Below are positions 1 to 6,002 of a stretch of 17,896 bases of DNA, piece after piece. Made by a program: the position numbers and the translations under genes. Below the pieces are notes generated by a model. It was not told the DNA's origin. It searched no databases and saw only the letters and a program-made list of their open reading frames with translations. The DNA comes from DATKKX01 sp035542775 (GTDB lineage: Bacteria; Planctomycetota; Phycisphaerae; UBA1845; UTPLA1). Location: contig DATKKX010000295.1 of the NCBI GenBank assembly GCA_035542775.1, positions 1 to 17,896 on the forward strand. The letters run 5' to 3'. The stretch's first letter is position 1. Every line of letters begins with the position of its first letter.

Positions 1-6
1 GGCTAG

Positions 7-271
7 CTTCGTCACAGACGTAATTGCGGGTAGCGCGGGCTTCTGACTCGCACGCACAGAGTAGAAGCCTGTGCTCCCCACTCCGTCTTGCGTCGCCCAC
101 GGGGGGGCGGGCGGCGCTACCTCAAACCGAAGGCGACCGAGTGCTTCGCCACAGACGTAATTTCGGGTAGCGCGGGCCTATGACCTGCACGCACAGACCA
201 GAGGTCCGTGCTCCCCACTCCGTCTTGCGTCGCCCACGGGGGGGCGGCGCTGCGTTCAAACCAAACGCGAC
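7..271. repeat. Two tandem copies of a ~137-bp non-coding repeat
   Basis: Copy 1 runs from about 7 to 143 and copy 2 from about 144 to 271, an offset of 137 bp. A 40-bp core is identical in both copies (71-110 and 208-247). The flanks differ by substitutions and one short indel. Copy 1 contains a long hairpin: GGCTTCT and ACTC pair with GAGT and AGAAGCC, with one bulged G. In copy 2 one pair of this stem changes from T-A to C-G, but other pairs are lost. The sequence before copy 1 resembles the copy 1/copy 2 junction, so the array probably extends left of the window. Copy 2 stops exactly at the rpiB stop codon. No sensible protein is encoded. Function is unknown; it could be an intergenic repeat family or the 3' region of the rpiB mRNA. 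Confidence 0.85.
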
Positions 272-745
272 CTAGCGCAGCTTCTCGGGTTCGTGCCCGT
301 TGCGCTGGGCCTTCTCGATGCGGACGATCTTCTGGATGCGGGCCTCGTGGCGGCCGCCTTCGTAGGTGGTGCGGAGGTACACCTCGACGATCCGGCGCAT
401 CAGGGCGTCGCCGACGAGGTCGGCGGGCAGGCAGAGGATGTTGGCGTCGTTGTGCCGGCGGGCCATCTCGGCGGTCAGCTCGTCATGGCATACTGCCGCG
501 CGGATGCCGTTGACCTTGTTGGCGGTGATGGACATGCCGATGCCGGTTCCGCAGAAGAGGATACCCATATCGCACTGGCGGTTCTGCACCGCCTGGGCGG
601 CGGCGAAGGCCGGGTCCGGGTAGTCGACGGGCTTGGTCGAATCCGTGCCGAAGTCGAGCACGTCCGCGCCCAGCTCGGCCAGCAAGGCCTTGATGACGCT
701 CTTTGCTCTATAACCGCGATGATCGGCGCCGATGGCAACCTTCAT
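272..745 (-). CDS. rpiB: Ribose-5-phosphate isomerase B (RpiB/LacAB family)
   Basis: This enzyme interconverts ribose 5-phosphate and ribulose 5-phosphate in the cytosolic non-oxidative pentose phosphate pathway. The 157-aa length is normal for the family. Visible hallmarks are the N-terminal GADHRG (D8, H9), the DYPD segment (41-44), the catalytic-loop cysteine C65 in FCGTGIGMSITANK, H98 in RRHNDANIL, and the phosphate-binding arginines R132 and R136 in GGRHEARI. The ATG has a GAGG ribosome site about 7 nt upstream. It lies 61 nt downstream of the TsaC-phosphatase fusion on the same strand and is probably cotranscribed with it. The same three functions are neighbours in the Bacillus subtilis ywlC-ywlE-ywlF region (family knowledge). 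No oddity in the protein itself. Confidence 0.95.
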   Translation of the reverse strand: MKVAIGADHRGYRAKSVIKALLAELGADVLDFGTDSTKPVDYPDPAFAAAQAVQNRQCDMGILFCGTGIGMSITANKVNGIRAAVCHDELTAEMARRHNDANILCLPADLVGDALMRRIVEVYLRTTYEGGRHEARIQKIVRIEKAQRNGHEPEKLR

Positions 746-806
746 TTGACAACCTCGCTGGTTCCTTCAGGCCGGCGCTGAGCCGGCGATCACTCCCGCG
801 AAAACC

Positions 807-1931
807 TCATACCGTGATGGCGGCCATGCGCCGCGTCAACGCTTCCTTGATCTTGTCCGCCGCGCGCTGGTAGTCCTCGACGCTCCCGCCCATCGGGTCG
901 GATATGTCTTCATCCGGATGCAGCGGCTGCGCCTTGTCGGCATCCCCCGGCGCCAGAGACCGGATGACATCCAGATGGTGGCGGGCCATCGTGAAGATGT
1001 AGTCCGCGGGGTGGATCAACTCCACATCCAAGCCTCGCGGCACATGTGAGGATATATCAAGGCCTGCTTTTCGGCAAACCTCGATCGCTTCCGGCGATGC
1101 TCTCCCTCCGCAAATCCCCAGCGTGCCCGCGGAGTGAATGATGATGCCCCGCGAGGCCAGCTCATCCGGGCGGCAGCCCAGCTTCTCGGCGAGCATCTGC
1201 CCGCAGAGGGCCGCGGCCATCGGCGAGCGGCAGGTGTTGCCGGTACAGACGAACAGGATATTCACGGTGGCGAAACGGCGGATCATCCGCTCGTCGAGCA
1301 CGCCCTCTCGAAGCACTTTGTAGCCGTCCCCGTTCAGGGCGACGATGGTGGAGGCCTTGCGATACCGCGTCGGGCCGGCGTCGAGGACGATGTCCACCTT
1401 GTCGGCCAGGGCTTCGCGGACCGCCGCACCGTCCGTCGGCGGGGGCCCGCCGGCCGGGTTGGCACTGGAGGCGACGATGGGCGCGCCGGCCGACGTCAGC
1501 AGATGCTCGGCGACGCGGTGATCCGGATACCGCACACCCACGGTGTTATCCGCATAGACCGACTCGATGCCGGATTTGCTCAGGATTCCATAGGCTTTGG
1601 TCCGCGTGGGATCGCCCACCGGGAAGACGATGGTCAGCGGTCCGGGCCAGGCCTTCCGCGTGAGTCGCCGCGCGATCGGAGTCATTTCCGGGACGAAGTC
1701 GTCGCATTCCGAGCGTCGGCCGATGTGGATGGTGAAAGGCTGGCTCGCGGCCCGCCCCTTGAGGACTTGCAGCCGCCTGACGGCCTCCTCGCAAGCGGCA
1801 TTGGCCGCCAGGCCATACACCGTCTCCGTCGGAAAACCCACCAGTGCGCCGTCCGCCAACGCCCGGGCCGCATGCTCGATTTTGGCCCAGTCCGGTGCAT
1901 CAGGATTGAGCGTGACAACTTCACTGGCCAT
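807..1931 (-). CDS. Fusion protein: threonylcarbamoyl-AMP synthase (TsaC/Sua5/YrdC) + low-molecular-weight phosphatase (arginine-phosphatase type)
   Basis: The 374-aa protein has two enzymes in one chain. Residues ~14-217 are a YrdC/TsaC domain (FPTETVYGLAANA at 33-45, KGR at 58-60, SSANPAGG at 155-162), which makes threonylcarbamoyl-AMP for tRNA t6A37. Residues ~223-374 are an LMW phosphatase: P-loop VCTGNTCRS with nucleophile C229 and R235, and a general-acid D345-P346 in DISDPMGGSVEDY. The residue after the loop Asn is Thr (T233). In B. subtilis YwlE a Thr there favours phospho-arginine, whereas classical LMW-PTPs have Ile, so arginine phosphatase is more likely than tyrosine phosphatase (inference). 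No stop or frameshift separates the domains. The start is ATG with GGGAG 10 nt upstream, just behind a strong promoter. It heads an operon with rpiB. Confidence 0.93.
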   Translation of the reverse strand: MASEVVTLNPDAPDWAKIEHAARALADGALVGFPTETVYGLAANAACEEAVRRLQVLKGRAASQPFTIHIGRRSECDDFVPEMTPIARRLTRKAWPGPLTIVFPVGDPTRTKAYGILSKSGIESVYADNTVGVRYPDHRVAEHLLTSAGAPIVASSANPAGGPPPTDGAAVREALADKVDIVLDAGPTRYRKASTIVALNGDGYKVLREGVLDERMIRRFATVNILFVCTGNTCRSPMAAALCGQMLAEKLGCRPDELASRGIIIHSAGTLGICGGRASPEAIEVCRKAGLDISSHVPRGLDVELIHPADYIFTMARHHLDVIRSLAPGDADKAQPLHPDEDISDPMGGSVEDYQRAADKIKEALTRRMAAITV

Positions 1932-1951
1932 CGACAGGTCACTCCCAGCGG

Positions 1952-1980
1952 ATTATCAATTTCCCAACCAGCGGTGTCAA
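1952..1980 (-). promoter_or_regulatory. Sigma70-type promoter for the TsaC-phosphatase/rpiB operon
   Basis: On the minus strand there is a perfect -35 TTGACA (1975-1980), a 17-bp spacer and a -10 GATAAT (1952-1957, 5 of 6 matches). The expected transcript start is near 1945, giving a short leader of about 14 nt that still includes the GGGAG ribosome site before the ATG at 1931. This is one of the two best promoters in the window, together with 10551-10579. Confidence 0.8.
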
Positions 1981-2112
1981 GCAAGATCCGGGGCGTGATG
2001 CTTGCCGTCCCGATGGTCGCGGCACTTCGCCCGCGTGTGATCCAGCCCGCGCCCCTTGGTCGGGCATGCCGGCCTCGTGTGCCGCCGATGCCGGGCTCCG
2101 TCCATCGCCGGC

Positions 2113-2118
2113 TATAAT
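2113..2118 (+). promoter_or_regulatory. Consensus -10 box placed for a leaderless cysteine desulfurase mRNA
   Basis: TATAAT is a perfect -10 hexamer and ends 7 nt before the ATG at 2126, so transcription would begin at or right beside the start codon. No convincing -35 is seen 16-18 bp upstream. The only purine stretch before the ATG (AGGA at 2121-2124) is too close to act as a normal ribosome site. This fits leaderless initiation. Confidence 0.5.
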
Positions 2119-2125
2119 CCAGGAA

Positions 2126-3295
2126 ATGAACTTCATCTATCTGGACAACAACTCAACGACGCGAACGGCTGACGAAGTAGTCGCAGCCATGCAACCATAC
2201 TGGACCGAGCAATACGGCAACGCGTCCAGTCTGCACCTGCTGGGGCAGGCGGCCAAGCACGCCGTCGAGACAGCCCGGGAGCAGGTGGCGGCGCTGATCG
2301 GGACGCGTCCGCGAGACATCGTCTTCACCAGCGGCGGCACCGAGTCGGACAATCTGGCGATTGTAGGCACGTTGGCCGCCCATCCGCACAAGCGGCACAT
2401 TGTCACCACGGCGGTGGAGCATGTTGCTGTCCACGGGCTGTGCCGACGACTGGAAGCGGAGGGCTATCGGGTCACCTTCGTCGGCGTGGATTCGGGCGGG
2501 CATCTGGACCTTAATCGATTCGCGCGGGCGCTCGATGGCGATACGGCTCTGGCCTCGGTGATGTATGCCAACAACGAGACGGGCGTCATCTTTCCCATCA
2601 GCCGGATCGCCGAGATCACCGCCCGGCACGGCGTTCCCCTGCACGTAGACGCCGTGCAGGCCGCCGGGAAGATCAACATTGATGCCTCCTCGTTGGGGGC
2701 GAACCTGATCAGCATCTCGGCGCACAAGATCCACGGCCCCAAGGGAGTCGGTGCACTATTCGTGGGACGAGGAGCGCGCCTGCGGAGCCAGTTCGTTGGA
2801 GGGCACCAGGAGCGGGATATCCGGCCCGGCACGGAAAACGTCGCGGCGATCGTTGGTTTCGGTGTGGCTGCCGAGCGTGCCAAGGCCAGGCTGAACAACG
2901 GCATAGCCGGCGTGGCGGCGCTTCGCGATCGGCTGGAAGAGGGAATCCTGGCTCGCGTCGACTTCGGCCATGTCATCGGCGACCGCTCGGCGCGAACGCC
3001 CAACACGACGAACATCGGCTTCGAGCGACTTTCCTCGGAGGCCATCCTCATCGCTCTCAGCGAGAGCGGAATCTGTGCATCCAGCGGCTCGGCCTGCAGC
3101 AGCGGCTCATTGGAACCGTCGCATGTGCTCAAGGCCATGGGCATCGACGAGCGAATCGCTCACGGCGCGGTTCGGTTCAGCCTGTCCTGCGAGACGACCG
3201 AGGCCGAAATCGATCGTGTACTTGAGGTGCTTCCACAGATCGTGCGGCGACTGGCCCTGGTCGGACTCTCCCAATCAGCGCAGTCGGTGTTATGA
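2126..3295 (+). CDS. Cysteine desulfurase, NifS/IscS type
   Basis: This PLP-dependent enzyme takes sulfur from cysteine as an enzyme-bound persulfide for Fe-S cluster and thio-cofactor assembly. It is 389 aa from the ATG at 2126. That start is preferred over the in-frame ATG at 2066 because the family begins with a segment like IYLDNNSTT (4-12). Seen: GGTESDN (70-76), H99 stacking region, PLP lysine K201 in SAHKIHGPKG, RPGTEN (233-238), and mobile-loop cysteine C324 in SSGSACSSGSLEPSHVL, the longer class I signature. No IscU/NifU scaffold gene lies beside it, so whether it serves a housekeeping or a specialised pathway cannot be decided here. It diverges from the TsaC fusion across a 194-bp gap carrying a promoter on each side. 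The symbol nifS or iscS would be a guess. Confidence 0.95.
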   Translation: MNFIYLDNNSTTRTADEVVAAMQPYWTEQYGNASSLHLLGQAAKHAVETAREQVAALIGTRPRDIVFTSGGTESDNLAIVGTLAAHPHKRHIVTTAVEHVAVHGLCRRLEAEGYRVTFVGVDSGGHLDLNRFARALDGDTALASVMYANNETGVIFPISRIAEITARHGVPLHVDAVQAAGKINIDASSLGANLISISAHKIHGPKGVGALFVGRGARLRSQFVGGHQERDIRPGTENVAAIVGFGVAAERAKARLNNGIAGVAALRDRLEEGILARVDFGHVIGDRSARTPNTTNIGFERLSSEAILIALSESGICASSGSACSSGSLEPSHVLKAMGIDERIAHGAVRFSLSCETTEAEIDRVLEVLPQIVRRLALVGLSQSAQSVL

Positions 3296-3355
3296 CGGGG
3301 TCGCTGAGCGGTTCAGCCGGACATCGCTCGACCGATCGCACGAGGCGAAGGACGA

Positions 3356-3511
3356 TCAATTGAAAACTCGCTGATCCAGCAGGTATAGAAGAGTGAAGAT
3401 GGCTACGGCGCTGACCAGCATGTAGAGGGAGATTCGCAAGTCGGAAGCATCCTGGAGCCATTGCTCCAGGCGACTGCCAGGGGAGGAGAATTCCGGCGCC
3501 TGTCCGGCCAC
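3356..3511 (-). CDS. Small single-pass membrane protein (51 aa), hypothetical
   Basis: This is an open frame on the minus strand in the gap between the desulfurase and the lyase gene. It begins with GTG at 3511, with GGAG 8 nt upstream, and ends at TGA (3356-3358). An in-frame stop lies just upstream, and no ATG occurs before residue 31. Residues ~15-26 (RLEQWLQDASDL) look amphipathic. Residues ~28-45 (ISLYMLVSAVAIFTLLYLL) form a clear hydrophobic helix, followed by a short charged tail DQRVFN. Third-position GC is about 69% by my count, in keeping with coding sequence. I do not recognise the family. It converges on the desulfurase gene. An 8-bp perfect inverted repeat with a 4-nt loop (3451-3470) lies inside it, which could mean the region instead acts as RNA. 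Confidence 0.5.
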   Translation of the reverse strand: MAGQAPEFSSPGSRLEQWLQDASDLRISLYMLVSAVAIFTLLYLLDQRVFN

Positions 3512-3643
3512 GGGCCTATCTCCGGTCGATACCGCCTAATCTTGTTATCGGCCATTTGACCGGGTCTTTCAGCACTGCAAATGCGGCTGCGGGCTTGGCG
3601 CCTGGCCCCAATGGCCCTGGCGGACCAGAAACAGCGTCGTCCG

Positions 3644-3672
3644 TTGCACAAAACCACCACAAGATGGACAAT
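3644..3672 (+). promoter_or_regulatory. Possible promoter for the methylisocitrate-lyase-like gene
   Basis: TTGCAC (3644-3649), a 17-bp spacer and GACAAT (3667-3672) precede the ATG at 3680 by 7 nt. Both boxes are imperfect (3/6 and 4/6). The spacing to the start codon is the same as for the cysteine desulfurase, and no good ribosome site is present, so a leaderless transcript is possible. Confidence 0.35.
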
Positions 3673-3679
3673 TAACACC

Positions 3680-4597
3680 ATGCGAAATGCCCGAAGCAGC
3701 CGACTCCGAGCCCTCATCCGCAAACGGAACAGGGCTCTTCAAATCCCGGGAGCGTTCAACGCCTTAACCGCCAAAGTGATCGAAAAGGCGGGTTTCGAGG
3801 CGGTCTATGTCTCCGGCGCGGGGCTGGCCAACGCGGTCCTGGCCCTCCCGGACGTCGGCCTGAGCACTATGTCCGAGGCCGTAGAGCATGCCCGCCGGAT
3901 TTGCACGGCGGTGAACGTGCCCGTGGTGGTGGATGGGGACACGGGCTTCGGGGAGGCCGTAAACGTTGCCCGTACCGTTGCGGAGATGGAGGCGGCAGGC
4001 GTCTCGGCGATTCACTTCGAAGACCAGGTTCTGCCCAAGAAATGCGGTCATCTCGAGGGCAAGGCGTTGATCCCGGCCGAAGCGATGATGGAGAAGCTGC
4101 GTGCCGCCTGTGCCGCCCGCCGCGATCCCGATTTCATGATCATCGCCAGGACCGATGCCAGAGGCGTCACGTCATTTGCTGACGCGTTGGAACGGGCCCG
4201 GTCGTACCTTGATGCCGGCGCGGATGGGATTTTTCCCGAGGCCCTGCAGAGCATCGACGAGATGGCTGAGTTTGCGGCCCGCGTCAAAGCTCCGCTGGTC
4301 GCCAATATGACCGAGTTCGGAAAGACGCCGCTGCTGGCGCTGAAGGATCTCGCTCGGCTGGGCTACAAGATGGCCATTTATCCGCAGACCGCCTTGCGGG
4401 TGGCGTATGGGGCCATCACGCGGATGCTCGCCGACCTCAAGGCCACGGGCAGCCAGGGGGCCTGGCTGAAGCGGATGCAGACGCGGGCCGAGCTATACGA
4501 TCTGCTGGATTACGATGGTCTGCGGGCCATCGACAAGGCGGCTACGTCGAGCATTTCCCCGTCACAACGTGGTGGCCGGCGGCGCGGACGGCGCTAG
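3680..4597 (+). CDS. prpB: Methylisocitrate lyase-like enzyme (isocitrate lyase/PEP mutase superfamily)
   Basis: The likely reaction splits 2-methylisocitrate to pyruvate and succinate in the methylcitrate route of propionate use. The product is 305 aa from the ATG at 3680; the in-frame upstream extension to 3581 is unlike the family and is excluded. Seen: substrate-loop IPGAFNALTAK (22-32), metal-site DGDTGFGE (85-92), HFEDQ (112-116), the catalytic-loop KKCGH (120-124, C122) that marks lyases of this group rather than PEP mutase, IARTDA (155-160) and PEA (186-188). The basic tail after residue 296 is extra. A citrate-synthase family gene follows 106 nt later, supporting a methylcitrate role. 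A related 2,3-dimethylmalate or oxaloacetate lyase cannot be excluded. No prpD or acnD is in the window. Confidence 0.85.
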   Translation: MRNARSSRLRALIRKRNRALQIPGAFNALTAKVIEKAGFEAVYVSGAGLANAVLALPDVGLSTMSEAVEHARRICTAVNVPVVVDGDTGFGEAVNVARTVAEMEAAGVSAIHFEDQVLPKKCGHLEGKALIPAEAMMEKLRAACAARRDPDFMIIARTDARGVTSFADALERARSYLDAGADGIFPEALQSIDEMAEFAARVKAPLVANMTEFGKTPLLALKDLARLGYKMAIYPQTALRVAYGAITRMLADLKATGSQGAWLKRMQTRAELYDLLDYDGLRAIDKAATSSISPSQRGGRRRGRR

Positions 4598-4600
4598 AAT
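4595..4600 (+). promoter_or_regulatory. Possible -10 box for the citrate synthase gene
   Basis: TAGAAT (5/6 match) overlaps the stop codon of the preceding lyase gene, about 104 nt before the GTG start of the citrate synthase. No -35 is recognisable at 17 bp. The gene may be read from here, from the upstream gene, or both. Confidence 0.25.
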
Positions 4601-4703
4601 CACCCAGTCGAACCTATCTTCTTAAGAGAGGGCCACGGTGAAGGCCTGCGCGGCGTTGCCTGGGTCTGAACCGGCGGCTCTTTGAAGGGGCCGGAGTGCA
4701 ATC

Positions 4704-5897
4704 GTGGCTGGAGCGAAATACAAGGCGGGCCTGGAAGGCGTCGTTGTCGGTCCCACCAGCGTCTCCGAGGTGACTCAGACGGGTCTGCGCTATCGTGGAT
4801 ACGACATCCAGGACCTCGCCCACAACGCGTGCTTTGACGAGGTCGCCCATTTGCTCCTTTATGAGGAGCTGCCGACTGCCAAGCAGTTGGCGGATTTCCG
4901 GGCGAGGATCCAAGGCGCGATGGCACTGCCGACTCCCGTGGGCCTGGCAGTCGCCAATATGCCCTTCGACACCGAGCCGATGGACGTGCTGCGGTCGGCG
5001 GTTTCCCTGCTGGCGCATTATGACCCGGATTGCCTGGACAACTCGCGCGATGCCGACCGGCGCAAGGCTGAACGCCTTCTCGGCCAGCTTGCCGCGACGC
5101 TGGGCATGTGGGCGCAGAAAACCACGGGGGTGCCGGCGGTCCGCCCCGACCCCAAGGCCTCGCACGGCGGGAACCTCCTGGCGATGCTGCTCGGCAGGCA
5201 CCCCAGTGAATTGGCCGCCCGAGTGATGGACGTGACACTGATCCTCTATGCCGAGCACGAGTTCAACGCTTCCACCTTCACGGCCCGCACGATCGCCTCC
5301 ACGATGGCGGACCTGCATTCCGCCGTGACCGGCGCAATCGCGGCGTTGAAAGGCCCGTTGCACGGCGGGGCAAACGAAGCCGCGATGAAGCAATTCCTGG
5401 AAATCGGCGAGCCCGCGAACGTAGACAGCTGGTTTCGCGAATGCATGGCGTACAACGAGGCCAATCCCGACCAAAAGCGGCTGATCATGGGCTTCGGGCA
5501 TCGCGTTTATAAGAAGGGCGATCACCGCGCCGCCATTCTCCGCGATTGGTCGATCAAGCTCTCCAAGCAGACCGGCATTACCAAGTGGCTCGAGATCGCC
5601 GACCGGCTTCAGGCCATCATGTTCGAGGAGAAAGGCCTGTACCCGAATCTCGATTATCCCGCGTCGCACACCTATTATCAGCTCGGCATCCCCATTCAGC
5701 TCTATACGCCGATTTTCGTATGCAGCCGCGTGACGGGCTGGTGCGCCCACCTGATGGAGCAGTACGAGAACAACCGGATCATCCGCCCGCTCAGTGAATA
5801 CACCGGACCTCCGCCGCGTAGGCTCCTGCCCATCGAAAGGCGCCAGGCCGGCGGCGTGTTGGTCGACGCCGGTGAAGGGAAGCACTATGTGGCCTAG
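4704..5897 (+). CDS. Citrate synthase family protein (citrate or 2-methylcitrate synthase)
   Basis: It condenses acetyl-CoA or propionyl-CoA with oxaloacetate. The 397-aa length suits the short bacterial type. The catalytic triad is visible: H220 in GPLHGGANE, H266 in GFGHRVYK and D317 in NLDYPAS. Also seen are YRGYDI (30-35), AEHEFNASTFTAR (183-195) and the C-terminal EYTGPPPRRLLPI. The start is GTG at 4704 with GGAG 7 nt upstream. The upstream methylisocitrate-lyase-like gene suggests 2-methylcitrate synthase (PrpC), but sequence alone does not separate the two activities, and the pair could equally be part of a modified TCA cycle. The last ~17 residues look like a lineage-specific tail. 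Confidence 0.93.
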   Translation: MAGAKYKAGLEGVVVGPTSVSEVTQTGLRYRGYDIQDLAHNACFDEVAHLLLYEELPTAKQLADFRARIQGAMALPTPVGLAVANMPFDTEPMDVLRSAVSLLAHYDPDCLDNSRDADRRKAERLLGQLAATLGMWAQKTTGVPAVRPDPKASHGGNLLAMLLGRHPSELAARVMDVTLILYAEHEFNASTFTARTIASTMADLHSAVTGAIAALKGPLHGGANEAAMKQFLEIGEPANVDSWFRECMAYNEANPDQKRLIMGFGHRVYKKGDHRAAILRDWSIKLSKQTGITKWLEIADRLQAIMFEEKGLYPNLDYPASHTYYQLGIPIQLYTPIFVCSRVTGWCAHLMEQYENNRIIRPLSEYTGPPPRRLLPIERRQAGGVLVDAGEGKHYVA

Positions 5898-5919
5898 GGC
5901 GCTGCCCGGCGGGGCCGTG

Positions 5920-5946
5920 TTGACGTCTCCTTGTCTGGCGTAAGAT
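5920..5946 (+). promoter_or_regulatory. Probable promoter of the secreted phosphoesterase gene
   Basis: TTGACG (5920-5925) and TAAGAT (5941-5946) are separated by 15 bp, slightly short, about 57 nt before the ATG at 6003. The predicted leader then begins near 5953 and carries the GC-rich repeat listed next. Confidence 0.4.
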
Positions 5947-5954
5947 ATCGGCAC

Positions 5955-5983
5955 AGGACGGCCGGCCGAGGACGGCCGGTCCG
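5955..5983 (+). repeat. Tandem 14/15-bp GC-rich direct repeat in the phosphoesterase leader
   Basis: AGGACGGCCGGCCG (5955-5968) is followed directly by AGGACGGCCGGTCCG (5969-5983). Both units contain the palindrome-rich GGCCGG core, so they can also fold as hairpins or form a dimeric protein-binding site. It lies between the predicted transcript start and the AAGGAA ribosome site (5992-5997). Confidence 0.7.
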
Positions 5984-6002
5984 AGACAGACAAGGAACGA
6001 CA

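Noticed and set aside
7..271. The left-edge repeats as a CRISPR array
   Set aside because: The units are 137 bp with a long identical core and homologous flanks, not short repeats with unique spacers.
1134..2117. A 327-codon plus-strand frame over the TsaC fusion
   Set aside because: It is antisense to a clear two-domain enzyme and crosses the promoter region; the sequence is Arg/Gly/Asp-rich without any motif.
3451..3470. Perfect 8-bp hairpin CCTGGAGC-CATT-GCTCCAGG as a terminator for the desulfurase
   Set aside because: It lies over 150 nt past the stop, has no T-run on either strand, and falls inside a plausible small coding frame.
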